A stretch of 64,000 nt of DNA from NCBI GenBank assembly GCA_012960755.1, contig DUAT01000119.1, positions 190,174 to 254,173 of the forward strand, in the 5' to 3' direction. The notes beneath the pieces are model-generated. The model was not told the DNA's origin. It made no database searches and was given only the letters and a program-made list of their open reading frames with translations. The stretch comes from Gammaproteobacteria bacterium. GTDB taxonomy: Bacteria; Pseudomonadota; Gammaproteobacteria; Pseudomonadales; Azotimanducaceae_A. The position numbers and the translations under genes are program-made. Positions 1 to 9,291 of the stretch are shown in pieces (positions within the stretch are counted from its first letter, which is position 1; every line of letters starts with the position of its first letter).

Positions 1-784
1 AGTACCCTGCACCAGCCTCATGAATCGAAGCTTCTGCCTTGCAGCTGGCATGTGCCAGCCAGACAACCATCGCAGAAACCTTGTTGGGTGACAGGCGTTG
101 CATTACTTTGTCTGGCGCGCTACGGGCGGCTGGCTTTCCTTGCCTTAACCGACGTTCATTGACTGCGCTGGAAAAGTCCTGGGTCATTCTGGTATCTGCC
201 TGGGGGATGAGAATATTGCACTTGATGTCGAGCTTTAATTTCAGGGCTTCGAATTGTAACGAGTTTGCAAGACCAATAACACCCGCTTTACTCGCTGCGT
301 ATGCGGCGACACCAGCGCCATATATTGCAGGTGACGAAGTCATAATGGCGCGCCCATACTGTTGTTCGACAAATACTGGCCAGGCTGCTTTCATCACTGA
401 AAAGACACCCGTAAGATTTACATTGATCGTACGCTGCCAGGATTCGAGGGTAAGCTCTGACCAAACCTCGGGTGTGAGTATACCGGCGTTGTTAACGACA
501 ATATCCAGGCGGCCATATTCCTGAATGACGAATTCGACAATACTTGCTCCGTTTTCCACCGAATCGTAGTTTGCCACGGCTTCACCGCCATTGGCCTTTA
601 TCTGCTCGACTACCTGGTCGGCAACCTTACCCTCGGCTGCGCCTGTGCCGTCATAAGCGATTCCCAGATCGTTAACGACAACTTTGCATCCGCGGGCTGC
701 AAGTAACAAAGCGTGTTCTCTGCCAAGTCCTCGACCGGCTCCCGTTACCAGGGCAACCTGCCCATCAAAGCTTAAATCGCTCAT
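1..784 (-). CDS. SDR family oxidoreductase, MFE-2/HSD17B4-like (3' end outside window)
   Basis: NAD(P)-dependent short-chain dehydrogenase, cut by the left window edge; 261 codons are present from an ATG at 784. Visible: Rossmann motif VTGAGRGLG near residue 13, VVNDLG about 20 residues later, NNAG, a serine in MTSSPAIYG, and the catalytic YAASK. The long NDLG/YDSV insertion is typical of the dehydrogenase part of peroxisomal multifunctional enzyme 2 and of bacterial 3-hydroxyacyl-CoA or hydroxysteroid dehydrogenases. It is closely related to the SDR at 14421-15347, with the same MS-SFD start and NDLG region. Substrate unknown; an acyl-CoA or steroid-like alcohol is inferred only from family. 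Confidence 0.9.
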   Translation of the reverse strand, partial: MSDLSFDGQVALVTGAGRGLGREHALLLAARGCKVVVNDLGIAYDGTGAAEGKVADQVVEQIKANGGEAVANYDSVENGASIVEFVIQEYGRLDIVVNNAGILTPEVWSELTLESWQRTINVNLTGVFSVMKAAWPVFVEQQYGRAIMTSSPAIYGAGVAAYAASKAGVIGLANSLQFEALKLKLDIKCNILIPQADTRMTQDFSSAVNERRLRQGKPAARSAPDKVMQRLSPNKVSAMVVWLAHASCKAEASIHEAGAGY

Positions 785-1381
785 CGTTTACGCCATACTC
801 AAAAAGATCGCTACTGATGTTTCCCGATAGAATATTCGTCCATTGGGACCCTTAAAACTGATGACGATGAGTTTACTGTAATCACCAAGATCAATACCAA
901 CCAGGCATGACCTTATAGTCACGGTAGATGTAGAGTTATTAGTCTGTCGTAGATCATGATCTGTAACACCTGGTCATGGGCGTCGCAACTTTGGCGCATT
1001 TTGAGCCTGCGGAAGTATAGCGCTTCCAGTCATAACGAAGAATGTAACTAGCATTACTCTCAATTGGCGGTCTGATAGTGGCTGGTGGCATGTATGGCTA
1101 CTATCTGTGGAAGAGCGGTGGTCTTGATTTGTATGTCCCCATGGTCAAGGCTAGAATTCATGCATGCGTCCTCGCTTGGCTTAACTGTTTTTGATGCCGT
1201 TCTTGAATATATGAATCATAAAGCGTATTTTTCCAAGATCGCTAATATATGCCGACAAGGTTCACATTACGCGGTATGAAGAGAGTTGAGCACTGTGGCA
1301 ACCTCGTTTGTGAGGATGCATGGTATGCGATATTTTCCTTGGCATCCGACGTAATATTCAAGAAAAATTGGAATTATTTTG
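785..1381. other. intergenic region, no gene seen
   Basis: About 600 bases between the divergent SDR and sulfatase genes. Short open frames exist here on the plus strand but they overlap each other, lack a ribosome-binding site and give no recognisable protein. The region presumably holds both promoters; I could not assign -35/-10 boxes. Confidence 0.5.
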
Positions 1382-2983
1382 ATGACATCTACTCAGCGGT
1401 TGATTGTTCTGGTTTTCATACTATTGGTGTCCCCGCTTTCTTTTTCGGAACAGCGACCCAATATTCTGTTGATCGTCGCGGACGACCTTGGTTATGCAGA
1501 TCTTGGCGTCTATGGTTCAGACATCAATACTCCCAATATCGATGCACTCGCCGATGAAGGATTGTTGTTCACTCAATTTCACACGGCGGCGACCTGTGCA
1601 CCATCGAGAGCAATGCTCTTGTCCGGTAACAACAATCACGTGGCTGGCATGGCGAGCCAGTTTTCGAATCCTGATATGACGGAACGTGTTGCCGGTTATG
1701 AAAAACACTTGTCGGATCGCGTTGGCATCCTGCCAAGGATACTCAATGCCAGTGGCTATCGTACCTATATGGTCGGAAAGTGGCATCTTGGTTATGGCGA
1801 AGAACTGTCTCCGGCAGTTTATGGCTTTGATCGCAGTTTCAATCTAAGTGGAGGCGCAGGCAATCATTATAACGAAGTGGGGATGAGACCCGCGCGTTCC
1901 AGTTATTATGAGGATGGAAAACGAACAACCTTCCCCGCGGGTGGTTATTCTACCGCCGTCTATACCGATAAATTAATCTCTTACCTTGAAGCGGATAAAG
2001 ACAGCTCGAAACCCTTCTTTATCTTTGCTGCCTATACTTCTCCCCATTGGCCGTTGCAGGTGCCAGAGGATGAAATTGACCGCTACCAGGGTCAATATGA
2101 TATGGGTTATGACGAGTTACGTGAGATGCGGGTTAAATCGTTGAAGGCAGCTGAAATCATTCCCATCTCGAGCCAGACGCCGCCAAGAAATACCGGTGTT
2201 AAACCGTGGTCAGAACTCAGTAGGGACGAAAAAAGAATTGAATCGAAGAAAATGGAGCTCTATGCCGCCATGGTCGATAATCTCGACGGACATGTAGGGC
2301 GCCTTATCAGCTACCTGAAAGAAAATGAACTGTATGAGAATACGCTGATTGTATTTATGTCTGACAATGGTGCGGCGAGTGAGCAATTCTTCGAATCTGG
2401 CCGTTTTTCAGAATATCTTAAGGCAAATTATGATAACAGCTACGAGAAAATGGGGCTTGCTGCGTCTTGGGTGTCCTATGGCCCAGCCTGGGCAGAAGCA
2501 GGCAGCGCGCCTTTTCGGCGCCACAAAAATTTTGCAACAGAAGGTGGCACCACGGCCCCAATGATAATCAGTGGTGCCGGTGTAAAGCGAAGGCATGAAA
2601 TCAACAGCGCATTTGTCTCGATATCAGATCTGGCGCCAACATTTTACGAGATTGCCGGTGCAACCTACCCTGATGACATGGCGGAGATGACGGGAAAATC
2701 TATTGTACCGATTTTGACGAGACAGTCTGGAACCGTTAGATCTGAGACAGATATTACGGTCTTCTTTCAATCGAACCACGCTGGACTCTGGCAAGGCAAC
2801 TGGAAGCTGGTTAATGTTCAAATTCCCTTTGATGAGAAGAATTTTGAATTATTCGATCTCAGCAAAGATCCCGGAGAGACCATTGATTTGTCTGCATCGC
2901 TGCCAGTAAAGAGAAGTGAATTGATTGCCTTGTGGAGAAGCGAGCGAAAAAGGTTGGGTATCTTGTTGCCGGAGGATCTTTAG
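1382..2983 (+). CDS. secreted sulfatase (arylsulfatase family, formylglycine type)
   Basis: Hydrolyses sulfate esters in the periplasm or outside. I start at the ATG at 1382 (the TTG three bases earlier is the only upstream alternative), giving 533 residues with a signal peptide of about 22 residues. Metal residues sit in VADDLGYAD (about 33-41). The CAPSR motif at about 72-76 is the Cys-type CxPSR signature whose cysteine is converted to formylglycine. GKWHLG (K133, H135), SPHW (H222) and MSDNG (D328, N329) complete the active site. No sulfatase-maturing enzyme (FGE or anSME) is visible in the window, so maturation must be encoded elsewhere. Substrate unknown. Monocistronic, convergent with the FAD oxidase. 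Confidence 0.92.
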   Translation: MTSTQRLIVLVFILLVSPLSFSEQRPNILLIVADDLGYADLGVYGSDINTPNIDALADEGLLFTQFHTAATCAPSRAMLLSGNNNHVAGMASQFSNPDMTERVAGYEKHLSDRVGILPRILNASGYRTYMVGKWHLGYGEELSPAVYGFDRSFNLSGGAGNHYNEVGMRPARSSYYEDGKRTTFPAGGYSTAVYTDKLISYLEADKDSSKPFFIFAAYTSPHWPLQVPEDEIDRYQGQYDMGYDELREMRVKSLKAAEIIPISSQTPPRNTGVKPWSELSRDEKRIESKKMELYAAMVDNLDGHVGRLISYLKENELYENTLIVFMSDNGAASEQFFESGRFSEYLKANYDNSYEKMGLAASWVSYGPAWAEAGSAPFRRHKNFATEGGTTAPMIISGAGVKRRHEINSAFVSISDLAPTFYEIAGATYPDDMAEMTGKSIVPILTRQSGTVRSETDITVFFQSNHAGLWQGNWKLVNVQIPFDEKNFELFDLSKDPGETIDLSASLPVKRSELIALWRSERKRLGILLPEDL

Positions 2984-3007
2984 TAATAGATGTTGAGATA
3001 TCAGCTG

Positions 3008-4429
3008 TTAACAGGTGAACCCAAGGCCCAACAGGTCCAAAAACTTCAACCAAAGACCACGCTTGCCGCCATTTTTGTCGGCTTGTATCAACGCCAACTG
3101 AGTCAGCCTGACGCCTGGCCAACAAAATGGCTCCGGTGCCCAGGGCAGGGCTCTTTTGGTTACAAATTTCATCTTAATGATGTCTGTAGGTTGATAACCT
3201 AACAGTTCGATGCCGATACGTGCACCAAAACGCGAGGCACCTACACCATGACCGGTGTAACCCACTGACCACGCGAGTCGACCGTTGTAAATGACACCGG
3301 GCACCATACAGAAACGTGTTGAGGTTGCGATGATACCTCCCCACTTGTTTGAAAATTTCATCTCTCCCTGCAACTGGGGAAACATTTCAAAAAATTCTGT
3401 TGCCAGCTGCTCGTAACGTGCAGGGGCATCCATGAGTTCCGTTTTGATGCCGCGATTAAAGTAGTACCGGACAGCGCCACCTCCGCCCCAGGTAATACGG
3501 TTTTCTTTGGTCAAACGAAAATAGTGAAACATATTGTTGACATCACTCAGGGCATGGCGAGATTCTGGTTTACCCCAGTTGATTTTATCGAGTTGCTGGT
3601 CCGTCAGTGGTTCGGTTGAGATCTGGTAGTCCCATACCGGAATAATCGAGTGACGAATTCTTGGGATTGAGCTTGTAAATGCATTAGTCGCTAGCAGTAC
3701 TTTGTCACTGAGAATTACGCCGCCGTCACAGTTGGATTTCATCCTGACTTCATTGAGCGGTTTAACCGTCAGTAGCTTAGTGCCTTCAAAAATACGAACG
3801 CCAAGTTGGTTAAGCAATGTGTCTTTTAGACCTAGGCACAATCGCACGGGGTCAACGACCCCATCCTGTCCACTGCGATACCAGCAACCGCCAAAAAATG
3901 TCGGTGAATTGACTTGTGCGCGCATGCTCTCTTTATCAAACCAAACAACGTCCTCGCCCTCCGCCTTTGATTCCTCATACTCTTCATGTAAGCGAATAGC
4001 TGATTCCTCGTCCAGAGCAACGCTGGTCGAGCCGGATTTTTCATAGCGAGCATCGATATTATATTTTTCAAGGGTATCCAGGAGTTCTCTCATGTTTTGA
4101 ATGCCCAGTTCTTCCAGCTGGTCCGCTTCCCCAGGGAAGTGGGCTTCGATATTTGTTTCACCGTGTGCAACCGTGGTATTAAGAAAGCCACCATTACGAC
4201 CGGAGGCACCGTCAGCGACGAAGGTTTGTTCGATAATAATGATATCTAACTCCGGCTTGCGTTCTTTTGCCTGCATGGCAGCCCAGAGCCCTGTGAACCC
4301 GCCGCCCACGATAAGCAACTCACACGTTTCGTCAGAAGATAATGGGGGTAAAGGCTCAGGCATGATCTCAGGGTCGTGCCACAATGGGCGAGCGACTGCA
4401 TCTTTGAGTGCTTCACGGTGTTTAAACAT
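3008..4429 (-). CDS. FAD-dependent oxidoreductase (DAO family)
   Basis: 473-residue flavoenzyme of the D-amino-acid / glycine / gamma-glutamylputrescine oxidase superfamily. The dinucleotide-binding motif LLIVGGGFTGLWAA lies at about 38-51, an acidic residue ends the second strand (IIIIEQ), and GASGRNGGFL follows the usual FAD-contact pattern. A C-terminal GYTGHGVGASRFGARIG block matches the second FAD contact of PuuB-like oxidases. Expected to oxidise a secondary or primary amine with release of peroxide. ATG at 4429 is unambiguous. No obvious operon partner; the next gene upstream is about 500 bases away. Confidence 0.88.
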   Translation of the reverse strand: MFKHREALKDAVARPLWHDPEIMPEPLPPLSSDETCELLIVGGGFTGLWAAMQAKERKPELDIIIIEQTFVADGASGRNGGFLNTTVAHGETNIEAHFPGEADQLEELGIQNMRELLDTLEKYNIDARYEKSGSTSVALDEESAIRLHEEYEESKAEGEDVVWFDKESMRAQVNSPTFFGGCWYRSGQDGVVDPVRLCLGLKDTLLNQLGVRIFEGTKLLTVKPLNEVRMKSNCDGGVILSDKVLLATNAFTSSIPRIRHSIIPVWDYQISTEPLTDQQLDKINWGKPESRHALSDVNNMFHYFRLTKENRITWGGGGAVRYYFNRGIKTELMDAPARYEQLATEFFEMFPQLQGEMKFSNKWGGIIATSTRFCMVPGVIYNGRLAWSVGYTGHGVGASRFGARIGIELLGYQPTDIIKMKFVTKRALPWAPEPFCWPGVRLTQLALIQADKNGGKRGLWLKFLDLLGLGFTC

Positions 4430-4550
4430 AACGTCGTTTTCTTCCTGGCTTTAGTTACAGAATCTTAACGAGAAGTCGAAGACATCCAGCATATCAACAC
4501 TACCACATTGTATTGTTACTGGATGACGAAGCGATTCTGGCGGCGATGGT

Positions 4551-4848
4551 TTATGTTGATCTAAACACGGTTCGTGTGGGGACAACGCTACATGCATCTT
4601 GAAGTATATTGGTGTCCAACGGATCGTCGGGGCCCAGAATGACAATAGGATCGAGACCAAATCCGTCTCCGTGGGTCACCAGTTTGTCAGGATCACCGTC
4701 GATATTGAGCTCAATAAATACCTGAAATATATGCACCTCATCCGCGTTTTCACCCCCGCAGAAAACGAGCGGCGATGCGAATCCGGATGATAGAACGCCA
4801 ACTAACGTCTCCTGGCCCTGAACGGCGCAGCAATAAAAGCCCCAATAT
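4551..4848 (-). other. coding-like remnant, unrecognised
   Basis: Within the 527-base gap between the FAD oxidase and the GST, one minus-strand frame stays open for about 99 codons to a TAA at 4551 and looks protein-like (for example EVHIFQVFIELNIDGDP and GFGLDPIVILGPDDPLD). It has no convincing start codon or ribosome-binding site, and an adjacent frame carries another protein-like stretch (ILGDDIGAFIAAPF) just upstream, as if one frameshift separated two parts of one gene. I do not recognise the family. It could equally be chance. Confidence 0.25.
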
Positions 4849-4956
4849 CATCTCCCAATATCTCCTGCCGGGTGGAATCACCGGCCGCATAGCGTCAGCA
4901 TGATACTTAAGAGCAGATCAAGTGATAAAATGCCGGTAAGCAGCTCGAGTCTTTCT

Positions 4957-5652
4957 CTAGCTCTTTTGTTTGGCTTTCTCCATGGCTTCTTGAACCCGTT
5001 TGGCCTCGGTACCATCAAGCCGTTCCTGTAAGCCCTTTTCCATCTCAGCGATAATTTTTGCTGCATATTCATTTTTCTGAATCTTCTCCCAGTATGCGGC
5101 AACTTTGGTGGTGCCAATGATTGGGTTGTCAGCACCTAGCCGGGGTACCGTGCCCTGACACATAAATAAAGCCGGTACCAATGTACAGTCGGCTCTCGAG
5201 AGAGAGTCACCCACCGCAAAGTCACCGTCACCAAGATGATTTTCCAAAGCACCAATACCTCGTTTTACCTGGCCGATCAATAAGTCAACGATCGCATCCA
5301 CACGCTTGTCTGGCATTAATTGACCCAATGACATAAAGATATTGTTCATCAGGTATACGTCTGCAATTCTTGAAATGACCCGAACATCTGCGCGCTCTTT
5401 CAGGGTGTTACCCAACATTGATTTTTCGGGGTAAAGTTCGTCCAGGTATTCGGCAATCACTTCTGACTCGGGAATAATTCCCTCATCGACCACCAAAACC
5501 GGAATTCGTCCGATGGGGGACTTTTTTATGAAATTCCCGGAAAAGAACTCAGCGACAGGCAAATCGAATTCGATATCCGTCAGACCCATTGCATAAATTT
5601 GCATTCTGACTTTTGCCGAATAAGGGCTGAGGTCACCAGTGTAAAGTATCAT
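4957..5652 (-). CDS. glutathione S-transferase family protein
   Basis: 231-residue soluble GST. I choose the ATG at 5652 (MILYTGDLSPYS) rather than an upstream start because AAAGGAA lies just before it and GSTs begin with this beta strand. N-terminal thioredoxin fold: the SPYSAK region is at the glutathione-thiol position and GRIPVLVVDEG provides the conserved cis-proline; ESEVIAEYLDE contains the acidic residue that binds the gamma-glutamyl group. The all-helical C-terminal domain follows, with SRADCTLVPALF as the usual N-capping region. Probably conjugation or isomerisation of small electrophiles; the exact role is unknown. Confidence 0.9.
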   Translation of the reverse strand: MILYTGDLSPYSAKVRMQIYAMGLTDIEFDLPVAEFFSGNFIKKSPIGRIPVLVVDEGIIPESEVIAEYLDELYPEKSMLGNTLKERADVRVISRIADVYLMNNIFMSLGQLMPDKRVDAIVDLLIGQVKRGIGALENHLGDGDFAVGDSLSRADCTLVPALFMCQGTVPRLGADNPIIGTTKVAAYWEKIQKNEYAAKIIAEMEKGLQERLDGTEAKRVQEAMEKAKQKS

Positions 5653-5884
5653 TTTATTTCCTTTTGTTATGCCATTGCATGTCTGGATGTGCATGCTAAC
5701 GAATTACTGCATCCGAGTATCGGTTGCAAATAAATTTATTAAGAACATTGAGTGATATCGATAGACGTCATCCGAACATCGAATAAATGCGAAGGACTAA
5801 TGAATTCCTGCTTTTAAGCCTTGTTGCAGCTGACAATAGTATGACGGTTTCCGTTTTTCATAAAGCACCGGGTTGAAACCGCTC

Positions 5885-7594
5885 CTACAATTTGTCGACG
5901 ACCGTTTCGCCACCCACTACCGATAGTAAAACTTGCGTCTCGCCGACGTCGCTTATTGGCACCTCGAAAACATTTCTGTCCAGAACGATGAAGTCCGCAT
6001 CCTTGCCGATTTCCAGTGAACCGGATGACTCTCCGACTTTACTGACGACCGCACCGTTGATCGTGAAAATCTTGAGTGCAGTTTCAAGATCGACGGCCTG
6101 CTCCGGCCAGTCCTGGACATCACTTGCGCCGGTCGGATCGCTACGCGTCACTATCGATTCAATGCCCGGCCACGGGTTCGGAGTCGGCACGACCGGCCAG
6201 TCTGAACCGTAGACGACGAGCGCACCGGCTTGGGTCAGTGATTTCACCGGCCAGACTTTCTCACGGTCCGGGCCGAGCCACAACTCCCAGTCAAGACCGG
6301 AAATCGGGTACCAGAGGATCGGGCACATCTCTGCCGCGACATTCAGTTCAGCGAACCGCGGGATGTCGTCTGCGTGAATCATCTCGGCGTGCGACACCTG
6401 GTGAATCAAGCCGCTGTCGCCATTGGCTTTTCTAGCGGCTTCGAACGCATCCAGTGCGATGCGGAGTGAACGGTCACCGGTCGCATGAATCATGACAGTT
6501 ATTCCCTGCGCATCCAGAGCGGTGACGTCGGCAGCAAGATCCTGGGGCGTGTGCATCAGTTTGCCACGCCACTCGTCACCGAAAGCCTCACTTGGTTCAT
6601 AGGGTTCAAGCAGAGCCGCCGTGTAAGTCGGCGGGATGCCATCGAGCATGATTTTGGCGAAACCGGCGTCGATGCTGTCGGAGGCATAATCGGCACGTGA
6701 GTTGATCAATGCGAGTTCCTCATCATGCGAGTTTGCCCACGAGCTTTTCCACGTCAGGTGCGTTTTGACGTTCAGCGGCAACTCACCTTTATTGTCCAGG
6801 TCAGCATAAGCCTCTATACCGGCAGTAGTCACAATCGCTTCTTTGAACGTCGTGACGCCGAAACTTGCAAGTTGCTCGATGCTCCACGCGAGCGCCTCGG
6901 ATCTCTGCTGCAGGGTGTATGCGGGTAACACTCTGCGATAATTGTATGCGGCGTTATCCAGCAGGATGCCAGTTGTCTCGCCGCTATCGAGATCCCTGAC
7001 AATGACACCACCACTCGGGTCCGGGGTGTCGTCATCAATACCGAACATCTCGAGCGCTTTGGAATTGACCCAGGCGTTGTGCACCGACCAGTCCATCAGG
7101 AACACCGGATGATTCGGTGCGATCTCATCGAGAATGGTCTTCGGTGCCTTTTCTGTGCCGATAAAAAGTCCTTCGTTCCATTGACCACCGCGTAGCCAGT
7201 CGCCTTTGGGTATATCAGCGAGACAGCCTTTTAGTGCGGCTAGCGTATCAGCGAGATCGTAGGTCAGGAAACTGCATTGGATCGTCTTGCCGACCCCAGC
7301 ATCGGAGGGATGGTTATGGGTGTCATGGATACCCGGCATTACCATGCGACCGTTCAGATCATGAACTGTAGTGGCATCGCCGGTATGTGTCACAATGTCT
7401 GCATCACTGCCAATAGCGATAATCTTGCCATCGGTGACCGCCATTGCACTGGCCCAACTCCTGTCGGCGTCTACCGTGTATATCTTCGCGTTCAGGTAAA
7501 CCGCGTCAGCGGCGACAGATTGCGGAACCTCGTCGGATGGGCTGCAGGCGGCCAGTATCGCCACCGCAACCGGCAGCACAAATCTTTTTTTCAC
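5885..7594 (-). CDS. amidohydrolase family 3 lipoprotein (YtcJ-like)
   Basis: 569-residue metal-dependent hydrolase starting at GTG (7594) with AGGAG eight bases upstream. The lipobox LAAC at about 14-17 predicts a lipid-anchored, probably periplasmic protein. Metal ligands: HDTHNHPS (HxH) near residue 90, HATGD in the middle and the C-terminal YGSDWPV aspartate. The QVSHAEMIH segment gives a further conserved His. The layout is that of the YtcJ/amidohydrolase-3 group, members of which act on N-substituted amides and formamides; substrate not deducible. It appears somewhat richer in G+C than its neighbours. Separate transcription unit; a GGTTTC/GAAACC inverted repeat downstream is too loose to call a terminator. 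Confidence 0.9.
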   Translation of the reverse strand: MKKRFVLPVAVAILAACSPSDEVPQSVAADAVYLNAKIYTVDADRSWASAMAVTDGKIIAIGSDADIVTHTGDATTVHDLNGRMVMPGIHDTHNHPSDAGVGKTIQCSFLTYDLADTLAALKGCLADIPKGDWLRGGQWNEGLFIGTEKAPKTILDEIAPNHPVFLMDWSVHNAWVNSKALEMFGIDDDTPDPSGGVIVRDLDSGETTGILLDNAAYNYRRVLPAYTLQQRSEALAWSIEQLASFGVTTFKEAIVTTAGIEAYADLDNKGELPLNVKTHLTWKSSWANSHDEELALINSRADYASDSIDAGFAKIMLDGIPPTYTAALLEPYEPSEAFGDEWRGKLMHTPQDLAADVTALDAQGITVMIHATGDRSLRIALDAFEAARKANGDSGLIHQVSHAEMIHADDIPRFAELNVAAEMCPILWYPISGLDWELWLGPDREKVWPVKSLTQAGALVVYGSDWPVVPTPNPWPGIESIVTRSDPTGASDVQDWPEQAVDLETALKIFTINGAVVSKVGESSGSLEIGKDADFIVLDRNVFEVPISDVGETQVLLSVVGGETVVDKL

Positions 7595-7989
7595 GTGTCC
7601 ACTCCTGGCGGTCTCGTACCGCCATCAGTTGTTTTCGTATACTGAACCAGATAGTGCACCGGCAATGCAGATGTAAAAGTAGGGCTCATCACCCTCATAG
7701 GCTGGGACAGGTTTGTCTGCCATGAATTTCCATATCCTGGCTTTGAAGAATATACCCTGTACCCGCCGTAAGCCAGAAAGGAGGACGCTGTTAGCTGAAG
7801 CGGCGGGAGGTGACGTGGATTCGATTTCGGTTTCAGTTTTCGCATCACCTCCGAAGGATGATGTAGTGGGCCAGATTCCGTGATACCACTGTTGAAAGAA
7901 TGATCCTGATGGTGCCGTCCAGAAATGAAGCTGAAACACTGTCGCGGCTGGACAGGGTTGCAAATTGGGTATAGCCGCCGTGGTGTTGC
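7595..7989. other. 395-base stretch without a supported gene
   Basis: Two overlapping minus-strand frames (85 and 112 codons) cover this gap but neither resembles a family I know, and neither has a clear ribosome-binding site. The base composition is coding-like, so a decayed gene is possible. Otherwise it must contain the promoter of the amidohydrolase. Confidence 0.35.
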
Positions 7990-8205
7990 TTAGGACTTAA
8001 GCAATATCCTGAGTTTCTGGTCCATGAATTCGACCATGTCTCCTGACACTATTTTTTTCCGTTTCCTGGTTTCAACCTCACCGTTAACCAGGACCTGGCC
8101 ATCACTGATCACAGCTTTCGCTTCACCGCCGCTTGCGACAACACCTTCAAACTTGAGAATTTTGTATAACTCCACTGGTTCTTTTGTAATTTCAACCTCC
8201 TTCAT
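7990..8205 (-). CDS. RNA-binding S4 domain protein (YbcJ type)
   Basis: 71-residue protein made almost entirely of one S4 domain: a helix-turn region (ELYKILKFEGVVASGGEAK) followed by the strand pair VLVNGEVETRKRKKI. The order matches YbcJ of E. coli, a small S4 protein thought to bind structured RNA. Purine-rich GGAAGGTGG lies about ten bases before the ATG. It follows the SDR at 8239-9003 by 33 bases on the same strand, so the two may share a transcript, without an evident functional tie. Confidence 0.88.
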   Translation of the reverse strand: MKEVEITKEPVELYKILKFEGVVASGGEAKAVISDGQVLVNGEVETRKRKKIVSGDMVEFMDQKLRILLKS

Positions 8206-8238
8206 GAGCGGTATCCACCTTCCTCAATTGTTAACTGG

Positions 8239-9003
8239 CTACGCGCTGCTACCACCATCAGCCATATAGACACCACCTGTCAAAAAAGCGCTCTCATCTG
8301 AAGCCAGGAAAAGCATAATGTTAGCAATATCTTCAGGTTCACCATACCTTTGCAACGGTATGCCAGCCGCGATTGTGTCGTGAACCTGTTCGGCGTCTTC
8401 GGCATTAATACCAGCTTCCAGGCTACGCATCATTCTGGTCTCAACGGGACTGGGATTAACGGTATTGACACGGATATTATGCGGCGCCCCGTCCAACGCA
8501 GCTGAGCGCATTAAGCCAATAACGGCATGTTTGCTGGTGTTATACGCAGACAGTTGCGCAGAACCTTTCACGCCCATAATTGATGATGTAATAATAATAC
8601 TGCCACCACCGGCAGCCTGCATGATAGGGAATAGCGCTTTAACGCCGAGCCAGACACCTTTGACGTTCACCGCTATAACCCTGTCAAAGGTCTCCTCATC
8701 ATAATCCACAATCGACGCAACCATTCCCTCGATGCCAGCGTTGGCAAGATAGATATCGACACCACCAAACTGTTCCACCGCAGTTTGAACATAGTTTTCC
8801 GTCTGTGATGCCTGCGTAACATCCGCGACACAATAACGTGCCACGTTACTGCCAAGATTCTCAACCGCTCTCTTTAGCGCTTCTTCATCGAGGTCTACGA
8901 GCATCACTTTAGCTCCTTCACGGACAAATCGAGTGGCCGCAGCCGTGCCAATACCGCCTGCTCCACCCGTAATAACCGCGATCTTATCGTCCAATCTTCC
9001 CAT
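8239..9003 (-). CDS. SDR family oxidoreductase
   Basis: 254-residue classical SDR. Visible: ITGGAGGIG at about 11-19, VDLDEE as the cofactor-specificity loop (Asp after the second strand suggests NAD rather than NADP), LANAGIEG, catalytic serine in ITSSIMG, and YNTSKHA. C-terminal ADGGSSA is the usual end. The family includes 3-oxoacyl-ACP reductases and many alcohol dehydrogenases; the substrate cannot be deduced. Divergent from the SDR at 9292 with a 288-base intergenic region between them. Confidence 0.92.
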   Translation of the reverse strand: MGRLDDKIAVITGGAGGIGTAAATRFVREGAKVMLVDLDEEALKRAVENLGSNVARYCVADVTQASQTENYVQTAVEQFGGVDIYLANAGIEGMVASIVDYDEETFDRVIAVNVKGVWLGVKALFPIMQAAGGGSIIITSSIMGVKGSAQLSAYNTSKHAVIGLMRSAALDGAPHNIRVNTVNPSPVETRMMRSLEAGINAEDAEQVHDTIAAGIPLQRYGEPEDIANIMLFLASDESAFLTGGVYMADGGSSA

Positions 9004-9291
9004 TTCACGTTCTCTACTATTGATTTCTCGATTATCGATTATTCGATGCTTGTTCCAGCGTCATCTGAGCACCTGTCAACATTGCCACCCGGTGCGAGCC
9101 AGTCAATTTGGTACGACGGACGGAAGTGGAGTTTATCAAACAGCAACGGAAATGTGCGAGAGCTCTTTTTGCCGGGATGCGCGACGACGTTACTTGACGG
9201 TTCTTGAGAAACTATGGTTTATTTGTCGGGGCGATTCAATGCACGGATCATACTATCTACGTTAACGTTACCTACCAAAATAAGGAATAAC

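Noticed and set aside
1085..1557. Plus-strand frames before the sulfatase
   Set aside because: Overlap each other and the sulfatase signal peptide, with no ribosome-binding site and no family.
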